A stretch of DNA of 64,000 bases from Agrobacterium tumefaciens (GCF_000834635.1 NZ_JXQV01000051.1:1-64000), one strand, 5' to 3'. Shown: positions 10,500-19,902, numbered from the stretch's first letter. Notes: generated from the sequence alone by a model not told the origin. Numbers and translations are program-made.

Positions 10500-12107
10500 T
10501 CAAAACAAATTGAGGCGGGTTTTCTCGTCCGGCTGGCGACCTGGCTTCTTGACGCCGGGATCATCCGGTAGCCCACCAAAGAAGGGTACTGGCTCCGTCT
10601 TTGGCTTGGGCTTTGCCTCGCCAGTGAGGGGCTGAACCTCTTCCGCACGATCAGTTGTGACCACTGTAACGGGTTTGCCTTTCGCGGCCTCTGCAACAGG
10701 GACGGCGGGCTTGGCCACAACGGGTACTTCCGAGATGCTATCGTGTTTTTCATTGATGACGATCTCAGGCAGGGATGAGAGCGCATGGTCTACCGTCACT
10801 CCTTCAACCGCACCATCGAGTTGGCCGAAGGGTATTTTCCACTCGAACGCATCAAGACGACCGTTGACAGGTGAAACTGCCAGCCATTTTTCCGATACGA
10901 CGCCATCCGCGACCCAGGCGTGGTCTTTCGGAGCGCGCAGCGCCTGCGCCATCCAGTGGCGTATGCGGCCCTGATCGCCTGTTTCTGCTTCTTCGATATC
11001 GGCTAGCAGCAGGAAGGTGCTTTCGCGCGGCTCTATGCGTGCTGCGGCCTCAGCTTTTGCGCGGGCGCGCGTAAAGTCCTGTGCATCGAGGGCAGCCTGC
11101 GCCACGATGAAGAGTGCTTCGACATTGTTGGGCTTCAAGCTTTCAAGGCGCTCGGCCCGCTTCAATCGGTCAACGGCGGTATCACCGCTGCGGGCGCGCA
11201 CGTAAAGCTGGGCAATCTGCGGGTGAGGTGCGATTTTCCAGACGGGCTCAAGCACGGAAGCCGCTTTGCGCAGATTATCTTCACGCAGATAGGACTTTGC
11301 TGCCACAAGCGCGGCGGGGACCAGCCCCTTGGCGAGTTTCAGTGCATGCTTTGCGTCCTCGCGGGCCGCTTTCGGGTCGCTTTCGAATTTCTCTTCCGCT
11401 TTCGCCGTCAACAGCACGGCCTTAAGCCGCTCAGCATCGCCACGTTCCAGAACGCCCGCTGCCTTTTGTTGATCGAGCAGCCGGATCGCATCGTCCCACT
11501 CACCATTGCGGGATTTGCTTTCCAGCGTGGCCTGTGCTGCCCAAGGCAGGTATGGCGCATTTTCTGCGGCGGTCGCGGCATATTCCAGTGCGGCCTCATT
11601 GGCGCCCTGGCGGCGGGCTTCCATGTAGAGGCCACGAAGTCCAAGCTCGCGGGTTTCCGGATCCTGCGCCATGGCTTCGAATTTGCGGCGGGCAGCGTCG
11701 TACTTGCCTTCGATGAGATCGGCTTGCGCTTCCAGCAAATGGATCAGCGGTTCCTGATCTGCATTCAAAAGTCCTTGCGTGCGCGCTGTCATCTTGCGGG
11801 CCAGAAGGGCGTTGCCTGCGCCGGCTGCGATCAAGCCGGTTGACAGTGCTTGGTATCCGCGATCCCGTTTACGGGAACGGAAATAGCGCCGTGCGGCGTG
11901 CGGCGAATTCCAGACGGTGTTGAAAAGCCACCAGCTAATCATCACGGTTGCGATGAGGGCTGCAACGATCGAGGCGGCCACCATAAGGCTCATCTCGATC
12001 AGTTGGCCTTGCCAGACGATGGAAAGCACGCCGGGACGATCTGCCAGCCAAGAGAAGCCGAAGCCGATCACTAGGACGATGACGACGAAACTGATGATCT
12101 TTGCCAT
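10500..12107 (-). CDS. hemY: HemY-like TPR membrane protein
   Basis: 535 residues. Two transmembrane spans at about 5-22 and 38-66 anchor it in the inner membrane; the HemY N-terminal domain follows and then tetratricopeptide repeats to about residue 400 (for example ALEYAATAAENAPYLPWAA, RAERLESLKPNNVEALF). The tail is Pro/Lys rich and low in complexity. HemY in this sense is the porphyrin-associated TPR protein of gammaproteobacterial hemCDXY clusters, not the Bacillus protoporphyrinogen oxidase. It may scaffold late tetrapyrrole steps. It follows the mitofilin-like gene by 3 nt. Confidence 0.88.
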   Translation of the reverse strand: MAKIISFVVIVLVIGFGFSWLADRPGVLSIVWQGQLIEMSLMVAASIVAALIATVMISWWLFNTVWNSPHAARRYFRSRKRDRGYQALSTGLIAAGAGNALLARKMTARTQGLLNADQEPLIHLLEAQADLIEGKYDAARRKFEAMAQDPETRELGLRGLYMEARRQGANEAALEYAATAAENAPYLPWAAQATLESKSRNGEWDDAIRLLDQQKAAGVLERGDAERLKAVLLTAKAEEKFESDPKAAREDAKHALKLAKGLVPAALVAAKSYLREDNLRKAASVLEPVWKIAPHPQIAQLYVRARSGDTAVDRLKRAERLESLKPNNVEALFIVAQAALDAQDFTRARAKAEAAARIEPRESTFLLLADIEEAETGDQGRIRHWMAQALRAPKDHAWVADGVVSEKWLAVSPVNGRLDAFEWKIPFGQLDGAVEGVTVDHALSSLPEIVINEKHDSISEVPVVAKPAVPVAEAAKGKPVTVVTTDRAEEVQPLTGEAKPKPKTEPVPFFGGLPDDPGVKKPGRQPDEKTRLNLF

Positions 12108-12110
12108 GTC

Positions 12111-13496
12111 TTACCCCTGCTGCCCGGTGCTGTTGATGGCGCGCGTCAGCGTGCCGCCCACCAGGTCTTCGACCTGAATACGGGCATCGAGCGATGTCTT
12201 GAACTTCGCTGCTGCGGCTTTGGCAGGTTGAGCCAGTCCATCCCATTCCAGTGCGGCACCCTTCAGGTCGCCATTGCGGAGCTTATCTTCGATGCGCGCG
12301 ATCTTGGCGTCCGCGCCTTCACCTTCGACATTGCCCACGGGCCGGACCTTGACGAGCGACAGCGCACTTTCCGCGAGACGATCGATGATGCCCTGATTGG
12401 GGTCTGTCTGGTCGAGCGAAGCCAGCATGGCATTGGCCACGTCAGGAAATTCGCGTGTCAACTCGGAGCGAGATGGAACGCCGGTGCCAGCAAAGGGCTT
12501 GAGCGACTGAATGGCCGGATCATCCGGCGTGACGCGTGACAGCGTGTCGAGTTCCGTGAGGAACGGCCCACCACGATCAATGGCCGCTTTCAGGCCAGCT
12601 GAGGCAATGGCGCGGGCGACCTCGATATCGTCGCGGGGTTCGTTGATCTTGGTTTCCGCTTCACCCAGACGGCGCGTCAGGTCGGCATTGGCCGTGTCCT
12701 GCGCTGCCTTTTCCGATTGCAGCGTCGAAACCGTCGCCTCAAGCGATGCCAGCTTGTCCGCGACATCGCCGCCGCCGGATGCGGTAGAGCTTTCCAGCGC
12801 TGCAAGGCGGGCCTCAAGGGCAGAATTGTGTGCGGCTGCGGGCTGTGCGCTCGCCATTTGCTGGCGCAGATTGGCAACCTCTGTCTTGAGAGCTGACAGT
12901 TCTGACGAGCCTGTGTCTGACGCTGACGAAGGAAGATAGCCAGCATATTGCATGCTGCCAGCCGCCAGAAGCGCAATCAGGCCACCGACGATGCCGGCAG
13001 CGAGGAGGCCGGAGCTGCCGCCGCTGCGGCTTGTGTCGCTGCTTTTCGTGTCGGAGGATGGCGGTGTGAATGGCTTGCTGTCTGCCGCAGGCTTCTGCGC
13101 TTCGGCTTTGGGGGGCTGAGCGGTCGTCTTGTCGGATTTGAAGGACGCACCTGTCACGGGTGGAACAGTGCTCTTCTTCTCAGTGGGCTCCTTTGCGGCC
13201 TGTTCTGCCTTCGTCTCGTCAGACTTTGGAGCATCGGAAGCCTTGGGCAGATTGGGTTCTGGCTCGATCGGTTTTTTCGCGGCATCATCCCAGACCGGCT
13301 TGGGAGCCTGCGTTTCAGACCCGGCAGTTGCCGGTTCAGGAGGTGTCTTGTCTGCTTCAGATCCAGTCGTAACCGGAGCTTCCAGAGATGCTGTGTCTTT
13401 TTCCTTGCCGATATCCTTCACGTCCTTTGCGTCCAGGTCGATGGTGACCGGCTCAGCGGTGGACTTGGAGTGGCGTGGCGGTTTTCCCGTTACCAT
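12111..13496 (-). CDS. Mitofilin-like inner-membrane protein (COG4223)
   Basis: 461 residues from the preferred start MVTGKPPRHSK, which has GAGG 7 nt before it. Order: a long charged, Pro/Lys/Glu/Thr-rich cytoplasmic segment (1-155), one transmembrane span at about 163-188 (LLAAGIVGGLIALLAAGSMQ), a coiled coil (SELSALKTEVANLRQQMAS onward), and a C-terminal mitofilin-type domain of about 180 residues. Alphaproteobacterial relatives of Mic60 shape the inner membrane and contact the outer-membrane assembly machinery. Encoded with hemD upstream and hemY downstream, the arrangement typical of alphaproteobacteria; it takes the place of hemX. Confidence 0.85.
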   Translation of the reverse strand: MVTGKPPRHSKSTAEPVTIDLDAKDVKDIGKEKDTASLEAPVTTGSEADKTPPEPATAGSETQAPKPVWDDAAKKPIEPEPNLPKASDAPKSDETKAEQAAKEPTEKKSTVPPVTGASFKSDKTTAQPPKAEAQKPAADSKPFTPPSSDTKSSDTSRSGGSSGLLAAGIVGGLIALLAAGSMQYAGYLPSSASDTGSSELSALKTEVANLRQQMASAQPAAAHNSALEARLAALESSTASGGGDVADKLASLEATVSTLQSEKAAQDTANADLTRRLGEAETKINEPRDDIEVARAIASAGLKAAIDRGGPFLTELDTLSRVTPDDPAIQSLKPFAGTGVPSRSELTREFPDVANAMLASLDQTDPNQGIIDRLAESALSLVKVRPVGNVEGEGADAKIARIEDKLRNGDLKGAALEWDGLAQPAKAAAAKFKTSLDARIQVEDLVGGTLTRAINSTGQQG

Positions 13497-13568
13497 GACA
13501 ACCTCATTCTGCCTGCATTTCATTAAACCTAGTCAGTGATAACGGCAAAGGAAAGGGGCAGAAGGGAA

Positions 13569-14312
13569 TTAGGTTCCCGCTTTTCGTTCAAGAAGATCAA
13601 ACATCTGAGACTCGTTCGGCTCAGCGCTGGCATATGCCGCGTTACGGAACGCCTCGGGGATGTGCGAAAGGACCTTTGCACTGATGCAGATCATTCGTGA
13701 TTGGTGCAATGGCGCAAGAAATCCCTCATTCTCCAACAGCGCGAAAAATATCCGCACTGCCTCGCTTGAATAGAACAGAACGGCGTCGATTGGCTGGTCG
13801 GTCAGCCGCGCCTTAAGCTGTGATTGTTGCCATGCAATCTGGCGCATCTGGTAGATATCGGCGGTCTCAAACGGCACATTCAGAGCATTCAGTGTCTGTT
13901 CGAAGCCCGCGTCTCGCGGGGAGCCTGCCAGATAGCAAATCGTGCCCTTGAGGCTGGTGTCGTTTCGGGTTTTCTCCGCGATCAGGTGCGCAAGTGCTGC
14001 GCCGTCACTCTCGCCCGTGATGATGGTTTGAAAGCCCGCGTCGCGTGCTGCCAATGCGGATGCTTGTCCAACAACGAAGATATGCTTTTGCAGACTTGCC
14101 GAGAGATCAGCGCCAGCGTTCACAAGTGCCCGAATGGCCTCTGCACTTGTTACGGCCAGATAAGCCGGTTCTCTGGCCAAAGCTGCAGTCGCGGCTTCGG
14201 TGTGGTGAAAGGGGGCGGTCAGCGGCAACAGGATGGGGTCATGGCCGCGTGCGCGCAAAAGCTCTGCCGTCTTCAGCCCCGATTTTTCCGGGCGGGTGAC
14301 GACGACGCGCAT
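13569..14312 (-). CDS. hemD: Uroporphyrinogen-III synthase
   Basis: 247 residues from MRVVVTRPEKSGLKTAELL. Cyclises hydroxymethylbilane with inversion of ring D. The fold is recognised from the N-terminal VVVTRP, the LAVTSAEAIRALV segment, the VGQASALAARDAGF motif and the DAVLFYSSEAVRIFF segment; sequence conservation in this family is always low. The start is 2 nt after the hemC stop. The frame is open a further 80 codons upstream inside hemC, but that part is not hemD-like. Confidence 0.9.
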   Translation of the reverse strand: MRVVVTRPEKSGLKTAELLRARGHDPILLPLTAPFHHTEAATAALAREPAYLAVTSAEAIRALVNAGADLSASLQKHIFVVGQASALAARDAGFQTIITGESDGAALAHLIAEKTRNDTSLKGTICYLAGSPRDAGFEQTLNALNVPFETADIYQMRQIAWQQSQLKARLTDQPIDAVLFYSSEAVRIFFALLENEGFLAPLHQSRMICISAKVLSHIPEAFRNAAYASAEPNESQMFDLLERKAGT

Positions 14313-14314
14313 GG

Positions 14315-15244
14315 TCAGGTCCAGCTTTCGAAGAAACCACTGCCAGCCGCTGCACGCACCTTTTCTCCCGCCGTAAACCCTAAGGTTTCGGCGTCTGCGC
14401 GTTTGCCGGAAACCTCCACGCCATGCTCGGTCTGGCCGTCTGGCGTCAAAATGAGACCGTGGAAGTGCAGCATGTCGCCGTCGCAGGTCGCATAACCGGC
14501 AATCGGCGTGCGGCAGGAGCCATCCAGTGCAGCCAGAAACGCCCGTTCGCACGTCACGGCATCGCTGGTTTCGCGGTGATCGATGGGAGAGAGAAGTTCC
14601 TCGATGCGCGTATCGCCAATGCGGGTTTCGAGAGCGATGGCGCCCTGGCCCGGTGCGGGCGGGAATTCTCTTGCATCCAGAACCTCAGTCGGCACCGTCT
14701 GCTTTCCAAGCCTGTTGAGGCCGGCCAGCGCCAGCAGGGTTGCATCAGCCATACCATCTTCCAGCTTGCGCAGGCGGGTATCCACCAGCCCTCGGAAAAT
14801 GATGACGTTGATATCAGGCCGCAGGCGGCGGATGAGCGACTGGCGACGAAGGGAGGCAGAGCCTACAGTGGCTGCGTGGGGCAGCTCCATCAATTTCGGT
14901 GCGGTTCGGCCGATGAAGGCATCGCGGACATCTTCGCGTGGGAGATAGGCGGAAAGATGCAGGCCGTCGGGCAGCCGCGTCGACATGTCCTTGGCGCAGT
15001 GGACCGCAAAATCGAGATCTCCCGACAGAAGCTGGTTTTCCAGCTCTTCTGTAAACAGGCCCTTGCCGCCGATCTCAGACAGAGGGCGGTCCGTTACGCG
15101 GTCGCCCTTTGTGGAAAGCGGCACGATTTCGAACATATCCTGCGACAGACCGTGGGCAGCCATCAGCCGGTCACGGGTCTCGATGGCCTGCACCAGCGCA
15201 AGGGGGCTGCCGCGTGTGCCGATTCGGAAAGGTTTTGTTTGCAT
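14315..15244 (-). CDS. hemC: Porphobilinogen deaminase (hydroxymethylbilane synthase)
   Basis: Joins four porphobilinogens into hydroxymethylbilane. 309 residues with the family marks: [13 protein letters not shown] at the N-terminus, the catalytic Asp86 in [18 protein letters not shown], and Cys244 in [12 protein letters not shown], which carries the dipyrromethane cofactor. First gene of hemC-hemD-mitofilin-hemY-terB; divergent from tsaD with 72 bp between the starts. Confidence 0.97.
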   Translation of the reverse strand: MQTKPFRIGTRGSPLALVQAIETRDRLMAAHGLSQDMFEIVPLSTKGDRVTDRPLSEIGGKGLFTEELENQLLSGDLDFAVHCAKDMSTRLPDGLHLSAYLPREDVRDAFIGRTAPKLMELPHAATVGSASLRRQSLIRRLRPDINVIIFRGLVDTRLRKLEDGMADATLLALAGLNRLGKQTVPTEVLDAREFPPAPGQGAIALETRIGDTRIEELLSPIDHRETSDAVTCERAFLAALDGSCRTPIAGYATCDGDMLHFHGLILTPDGQTEHGVEVSGKRADAETLGFTAGEKVRAAAGSGFFESWT

Positions 15245-15316
15245 CCGCTTCTATCCATTGTTACCGGAGGTGTTCGTACCCAAGTTTCTGAAACACCGCA
15301 ATCAACGAACCGACCG

Positions 15317-16414
15317 ATGACCCCCTTTCTTCGAATCCTTGGCATTGAGACCAGTTGCGACGAAACCGCTGCATCTATTGTGGTTCGGCACGCTGACGGC
15401 CGGGGTGAGATCATCTCTGACGTCGTTTTGTCGCAGCTGGAAGAGCACAGCGCCTATGGTGGCGTGGTGCCGGAAATTGCCGCGCGTGCCCATGTGGAGG
15501 CACTCGATACGCTGGTTGAGGAAGCGCTGGCAGAGGCGGGTGTGACCCTTGCCGATGTTGATGCCATTGCCGCCACCTCCGGCCCCGGGCTCATCGGTGG
15601 GCTGATTGTCGGGTTGATGACGGGCAAGGCCATTGCCATGGCTGCTGGCAAGCCGCTTTACGCCATCAACCATCTGGAAGGCCACGCGCTGACGGCGCGG
15701 CTGACCGATGGCCTGTCCTTCCCCTATCTGATGCTGCTCGTTTCCGGTGGGCATACGCAGCTCATTCTTGTGCGTGGTGTCGGCCAATATGAACGGTGGG
15801 GCACGACGATAGATGACGCGCTCGGCGAAGCCTTTGACAAGACCGCCAAGCTGTTGGGCCTGCCTTACCCCGGCGGCCCTGCGGTCGAAAAAATGGCGGC
15901 CGGTGGCAATGCGAACCGTTTTGCGCTTCCACGCCCGATGGTGGGTGAAGCGCGGCTCGACTTTTCCTTTTCCGGTCTGAAGACGGCCGTTCGCCAGGCG
16001 GCCACGGCCATTGCGCCGCTGTCCGAGCAGGATATTGCCGATATCTGCGCGTCTTTCCAAAAGGCGGTATCGCGTACGTTGAAAGACCGCATAGGTCGCG
16101 GCCTGCAACGCTTTCTGGATGAGTTTCCGACGGTACAAGGCGGTCCGGCACTGGTCGTTGCGGGCGGTGTCGCCGCAAATCAGGAAATACGCCGCACCTT
16201 GCAGGAACTCTGCGACCATCACCGGTTCCGCTTCATCGCGCCACCCTTGCAGCTTTGCACTGACAATGCGGCCATGATTGCCTGGGCGGGGCTTGAGCGC
16301 TTGGCGCTTGGCATGGAGCCGGACAGTTTCGATGTGCAACCGCGCTCACGCTGGCCGCTGGATGCGCAGGCGCAAACGCTTGTTGGATTTGGCAGGCGGG
16401 GGGCAAAGGCATGA
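15317..16414 (+). CDS. tsaD: tRNA threonylcarbamoyladenosine transferase subunit TsaD
   Basis: Transfers the threonylcarbamoyl group to A37 of ANN-decoding tRNAs with TsaB and TsaE. 365 residues from [17 protein letters not shown]. The metal-binding histidines are His119 and His123 in [12 protein letters not shown], followed by [10 protein letters not shown] and the [10 protein letters not shown] nucleotide loop. The open frame extends almost 900 nt upstream but overlaps hemC antisense and is not used. The ribosome site is weak. The stop overlaps gpsA by 4 nt. Confidence 0.96.
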   Translation: MTPFLRILGIETSCDETAASIVVRHADGRGEIISDVVLSQLEEHSAYGGVVPEIAARAHVEALDTLVEEALAEAGVTLADVDAIAATSGPGLIGGLIVGLMTGKAIAMAAGKPLYAINHLEGHALTARLTDGLSFPYLMLLVSGGHTQLILVRGVGQYERWGTTIDDALGEAFDKTAKLLGLPYPGGPAVEKMAAGGNANRFALPRPMVGEARLDFSFSGLKTAVRQAATAIAPLSEQDIADICASFQKAVSRTLKDRIGRGLQRFLDEFPTVQGGPALVVAGGVAANQEIRRTLQELCDHHRFRFIAPPLQLCTDNAAMIAWAGLERLALGMEPDSFDVQPRSRWPLDAQAQTLVGFGRRGAKA

Positions 16415-17400
16415 CAGAGCGGGCAAAGATCGTCGTCATCGGTTCCGGCGCTTTCGGCACAGCCATTGCCGTGGTTGTGGCGCTGGAAGACCGCCACGCT
16501 ATAACGCTGCTGGGCCGCAACGCCGGATTGATGGCGGATCTTGCTGTCGATGGTGTGCATGACGCGGCACTTCCCGGCATTTCCCTGCCGGATTCCCTGC
16601 AATATTCCGCCGAGCCGGATGTGCTTCGGGATGCCGACATCGTTCTCTTCGCCATGCCATCCCAAGCGCAGGCCGATGCGGCGCGTCACTATGGTCCTTA
16701 TCTGGCTAAGGATGCAGTCGTGGTAACCTGCGCCAAGGGTATCGACCGTTCATCCGGCAATTTGCTGACCGATGTGCTGGAGCGAGAGCTGCCGCATCAC
16801 CCGGTTGCTGTTCTCTCCGGTCCGGGTTTTGCAGCCGATATTGCCAAGGGATTGCCAACCGCAATGGCCGTTGCTGCGGGCGAGGCAGGCGTGGCGGAGC
16901 GGCTTGCGCAAACCATTTCCGGGCGCACCTTCCGTCTCTATGCGTCGACGGACCGGATCGGCGTCCAGCTGGGCGGCGCCTTGAAGAATGTTCTCGCCAT
17001 TGCCGGGGGCATCGTTGAAGGCGCAGGGCTTGGCGATTCGGCGCGGGCTGCATTGATCTCGCGGGGGTTGGCCGAAATGTCGCGGCTGTGTGTTGCCATG
17101 GGAGGCGAGGCGGATACGGTTCGCGGCCTTTCCGGTCTTGGTGATCTGGTCTTGACTGCAACCAGCCATCAATCACGCAACCTGCGTTTCGGTATCTTGC
17201 TGGGGCAGGGGCAAGACCCGGCCTCTTTCCATGGCGGGCTGGTTGAGGGTGCCTATGCGGCATCCGTCGCCTCACGCCTTGCGGACAGACTTGGAGTCGA
17301 TATGCCCATTACCGATGCTGTCGCAGCCATTATCGACGGCAAGCTCGATATCAAAACCGCCATTCATCAATTGATGTCACGGCCTATCACCACGGAATAG
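16411..17400 (+). CDS. gpsA: Glycerol-3-phosphate dehydrogenase [NAD(P)+]
   Basis: Reduces dihydroxyacetone phosphate to sn-glycerol 3-phosphate for phospholipid synthesis. 329 residues: Rossmann motif [39 protein letters not shown], the catalytic lysine in [15 protein letters not shown] and the [15 protein letters not shown] signature. Translationally coupled to tsaD through an ATGA overlap; the tsaD-gpsA pairing is standard in rhizobia. Confidence 0.96.
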   Translation: MTERAKIVVIGSGAFGTAIAVVVALEDRHAITLLGRNAGLMADLAVDGVHDAALPGISLPDSLQYSAEPDVLRDADIVLFAMPSQAQADAARHYGPYLAKDAVVVTCAKGIDRSSGNLLTDVLERELPHHPVAVLSGPGFAADIAKGLPTAMAVAAGEAGVAERLAQTISGRTFRLYASTDRIGVQLGGALKNVLAIAGGIVEGAGLGDSARAALISRGLAEMSRLCVAMGGEADTVRGLSGLGDLVLTATSHQSRNLRFGILLGQGQDPASFHGGLVEGAYAASVASRLADRLGVDMPITDAVAAIIDGKLDIKTAIHQLMSRPITTE

Positions 17401-17421
17401 GCCCTTCGAGAGGAAACGAAA

Positions 17422-17715
17422 ATGCTGTTTGCCTTCATCTGCAAAGACAAGCCCGATCACCTGCATGTGCGCATGGAAACCCGCCCGGTTCATCTGGAGC
17501 ATCTGAACAAGCTCAATGCCGAGGGCACCTTGAAGATGGCGGGGCCGTTTCTGGACGCCGATGGCAAGCCCAATGGCAGCCTTGTGATCGTTGAGGCTGC
17601 CGATATCGATGCGGCCAAAGCGCTTGCCGATGCCGATCCATATGCCAAGGTTGGCCTGTTCGAGAGCGTTGATGTGAAGCCCTATAATTGGGTCTTCAAC
17701 AATCCTGGAGCGTGA
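17422..17715 (+). CDS. YciI family protein
   Basis: 97 residues with a ferredoxin-like alpha/beta fold, from MLFAFICKDKPDHLHVRME. The family's putative active-site His/Asp pair appears in RPVHLEHLNK and the DPYAKVGLFESVDVKPYNWV ending is characteristic. Function is undefined in most species. Ribosome site GAGAGGAAACG precedes it; it is 21 nt after gpsA and in the same operon. Confidence 0.88.
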   Translation: MLFAFICKDKPDHLHVRMETRPVHLEHLNKLNAEGTLKMAGPFLDADGKPNGSLVIVEAADIDAAKALADADPYAKVGLFESVDVKPYNWVFNNPGA

Positions 17716-17720
17716 ACAGC

Positions 17721-18164
17721 ATGGCGAATTATTGGCTTTTCAAATCCGAACCCTTCAAGTGGTCCTGGGAGCAGCAGAAGGCAAAGGGTGAGGCGGGCGA
17801 GGAATGGACCGGCGTTCGCAACTATCAGGCGCGCAACAACATGCGCGCCATGAAGATTGGCGACAAGGGTTTCTTCTATCATTCCAATGAAGGCTTGGAT
17901 GTCGTCGGCATTGTCGAGGTGTGCGAATTATCGCAGCCGGATACGACGGCTGAAGGCGACGCACGCTGGGACTGCGTGCACATCAAGGCCGTTTGCGATG
18001 TACCACAGTCGGTTTCGTTGAAGGACGTGAAGGCCAACCCCAATCTTGAGAATATGGCGCTGGTCACCTCCATGCGGCTCTCGGTGCAGCCGGTTACTGA
18101 AGAGGAATATCTAGAGGTCTGCCGCATGGGCAAGGTCGATGAGCCACCCCGTTCCCCGGACTGA
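17721..18164 (+). CDS. EVE domain protein
   Basis: 147 residues, MANYWLFKSEPFKWSW onward, which is the signature of the EVE/PUA-like fold that reads modified bases in DNA or RNA. WTGVRNYQARNNMRAMKIGD and GFFYHSNEGLDVVGIVEV are the conserved pocket segments. The EVE gene in the gpsA-YciI neighbourhood is common in alphaproteobacteria. The target is unknown; a YTH-like recognition of a modified nucleotide is the family-level expectation. Confidence 0.9.
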   Translation: MANYWLFKSEPFKWSWEQQKAKGEAGEEWTGVRNYQARNNMRAMKIGDKGFFYHSNEGLDVVGIVEVCELSQPDTTAEGDARWDCVHIKAVCDVPQSVSLKDVKANPNLENMALVTSMRLSVQPVTEEEYLEVCRMGKVDEPPRSPD

Positions 18165-18169
18165 CTGGA

Positions 18170-18832
18170 TTGAAAACCGATCCGCAGGTCTTTATCCGCA
18201 GCAATACGAGCATCATGACGCCGCCGCATGTGCCTGAAATACGGCTGCATCTGGCTAGTGAAGCCCATGAACTTTGGCTGAAGACGGAAGACGAGTTGCA
18301 GGAGATTGGTTTGCCGCCGCCATTCTGGGCCTTCGCCTGGGCTGGCGGGCAAGGGCTTGCCCGTTACATCCTCGATCGTCCCGAGGTGGTCGCTGGAAAG
18401 CGCGTGTTGGATTTTGCCAGCGGCTCCGGGCTGGTTGCCATCGCGGCTGCGAAAGCCGGAGCCCTGAGCGTGCTCGCTGTCGACATCGACCCATGGGCGA
18501 AGGCCGCCATCGCCCTCAATGCGGCTGAAAACCATGTCGAGATTGGATTTTGCGGCGATGATATCGTCGGCACCGAGGTCGATACAGATGTGATCCTGGC
18601 GGGTGACGTGTTCTATGACCGAGCCTTCGCCGAGGTTCTAACCCCCTGGTTTTCAAGGCTAACGCAGAATGGCAAGGCTGTTCTGGTGGGAGACCCGGGG
18701 CGAGCCTATCTCCCAAGAACGCAGCTGCGAAACTGCGCGACCTATGAGGTGCCGGTAACGCGCGCGCTGGAAGACAGCGATGTGAAGAAAACAACCGTTT
18801 GGCGGTTTGTTTCCGCAACGAGCGCTCTGTAA
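18170..18832 (+). CDS. Probable ETF beta-subunit lysine methyltransferase
   Basis: 220-residue seven-beta-strand methyltransferase with SAM motif VLDFASGSGLVAIAAAKAG, AVDIDPWA and post-II GDVFYD. The N-terminal FIRSNTSIMTPPHVPEIRL and LPPPFWAFAWAGGQGLARY segments match the family that methylates lysines of electron transfer flavoprotein beta (human ETFBKMT/METTL20); an Agrobacterium member of this group has been studied, from memory. The start is TTG at 18170 because FIRSNTS is conserved; an ATG at 18215 would remove it. It ends with no gap against the convergent gene. Confidence 0.78.
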   Translation: MKTDPQVFIRSNTSIMTPPHVPEIRLHLASEAHELWLKTEDELQEIGLPPPFWAFAWAGGQGLARYILDRPEVVAGKRVLDFASGSGLVAIAAAKAGALSVLAVDIDPWAKAAIALNAAENHVEIGFCGDDIVGTEVDTDVILAGDVFYDRAFAEVLTPWFSRLTQNGKAVLVGDPGRAYLPRTQLRNCATYEVPVTRALEDSDVKKTTVWRFVSATSAL

Positions 18833-19228
18833 TCAGGGGCGGATGACGCAGACACCGGCTTCATAAGAGCAGGCCTCATCCATTGTTCTCGCATTGACGC
18901 GGATGATCGCCGGGCGCGTCCAATTGCCTGTAGTGCGCGCGGCGTTGTTGATGGCGCCTTCTGCGCTCACATATGTGCCATTTCTGCGTGCGCGCATGGC
19001 GTAAGCGCTGCCCGCATAGGTTCCGACGTTGCGGATATGGGACGGCACTCCGTTGCCGCCGTAATAGGATTGTTGCTTTTGCCTGTTACCATGACCACTC
19101 TTCTCATGCTCGACATGATCACTCGCTTGGGCGTGATTTGCGACCATGATTGGGCCTAAGACAGCTAGGATGATCGGGGCGATTCGGATTGATAACATGA
19201 AGTTCAATCTCCAGATTTTCGTGCTCAT
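18833..19228 (-). CDS. Secreted or periplasmic hypothetical protein
   Basis: 131 residues from MSTKIWRLNFMLSIR (121 from the second Met at 19198). A signal peptide with hydrophobic core IAPIILAVLGPIMVA ends near HAQA. The mature part is rich in Arg, Asn and Ala, with a His/Lys/Gly/Gln-rich stretch (HVEHEKSGHGNRQKQQS), then AYAMRARRNGTYVSAEGA and a two-Cys end CSYEAGVCVIRP that could form a disulfide. I do not recognise the family. Its start lies 26 bp from a palindromic motif shared with the mdh promoter region. Confidence 0.6.
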   Translation of the reverse strand: MSTKIWRLNFMLSIRIAPIILAVLGPIMVANHAQASDHVEHEKSGHGNRQKQQSYYGGNGVPSHIRNVGTYAGSAYAMRARRNGTYVSAEGAINNAARTTGNWTRPAIIRVNARTMDEACSYEAGVCVIRP

Positions 19229-19253
19229 GACGCCAGAAAAAGCGTAAATTATA

Positions 19254-19267
19254 TTACGTAAACGTAA
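19254..19267. promoter_or_regulatory. Near-palindromic operator candidate TTACGTAAACGTAA upstream of sdhC
   Basis: Two ACGTAA half-sites face each other across a central AA. A third half-site, CGTAA at 19243-19247, forms an overlapping inverted repeat with TTACG at 19254-19258. The identical 14-mer (reverse orientation) occurs upstream of mdh at 24897-24910, with 17 bp shared in all. It is 231 bp from the sdhC start and 26 bp from the divergent secreted-protein gene, so either could be the target. Confidence 0.55.
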
Positions 19268-19497
19268 GAAAAAATCCGCGCCTTCGACTGGAAATGCTGA
19301 TAAATTGTTTTTGGGTCCATCAAATTTCAAAGATTCTTTAAGCCACAATCGATTAAATTCGTTTCGGCCCTCCGATTGCGCTTGTGGTGATGGCGCGGTG
19401 CTATTAAAGGTCGCGACTGGTGCAATGCACATTATTCCGTCATGTGCGTTGTTTGGGGCGCCCGAGTTTCGTGGTGCAGGAACGCCGTGAGGATTAT

Positions 19498-19890
19498 ATG
19501 GCGAATACGACAAACAATCGGCCATTGTCGCCGCATCTTGAAATCTACCGGATGATCCCGACAATGTTGGCGTCAATCGTGCACCGTATTACGGGCGCGG
19601 CGCTCTACTTCGGCACGGTTCTGGTTGCCTGGTGGCTGATCGCCACGGCGTCTGGCGTGGATGCCTATAGCTGGGTGCAGTGGGCGATGAGCTCCATCAT
19701 CGGAAAAATCGTACTGATTGGATATACCTGGGCGCTTGTGCACCACATGCTCGGCGGTCTTCGCCACTTCATGTGGGACCTGGGTCATGGATTTGAAAAA
19801 CACTTTACCACAAAGCTTGCCAAGGCATCTTTCGTGGCCTCGATCTGTCTGACCGCGCTGATCTGGGCGATTGCCCTGATCGTGCGCTGA
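19498..19890 (+). CDS. sdhC: Succinate dehydrogenase cytochrome b556 subunit
   Basis: 130 residues from MANTTNNRPLSPHLEIYRM. Three membrane spans (about 30-52, 66-88, 108-128) and the family motif RPLSPHLEIYR / SIVHRITGAALYFG; the haem-ligand His is in VHHMLGGLRHFMWD. Forms the membrane anchor of complex II with SdhD. The ribosome site GAGGAT lies 5 nt before the ATG. First gene of sdhCDAB; 269 bp of upstream DNA holds the promoter. Confidence 0.94.
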   Translation: MANTTNNRPLSPHLEIYRMIPTMLASIVHRITGAALYFGTVLVAWWLIATASGVDAYSWVQWAMSSIIGKIVLIGYTWALVHHMLGGLRHFMWDLGHGFEKHFTTKLAKASFVASICLTALIWAIALIVR

Positions 19891-19902
19891 GGAGATATTA
19901 CC

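Noticed and set aside
10500-12107. HemY as protoporphyrinogen oxidase
   Set aside because: The protein has two membrane spans and TPR repeats and no FAD-binding motif, so it is the HemY-N/TPR type and not the oxidase.
14423-15316. Upstream extension of the tsaD frame by almost 300 codons
   Set aside because: It overlaps hemC in antisense, and TsaD proteins begin at [16 protein letters not shown].
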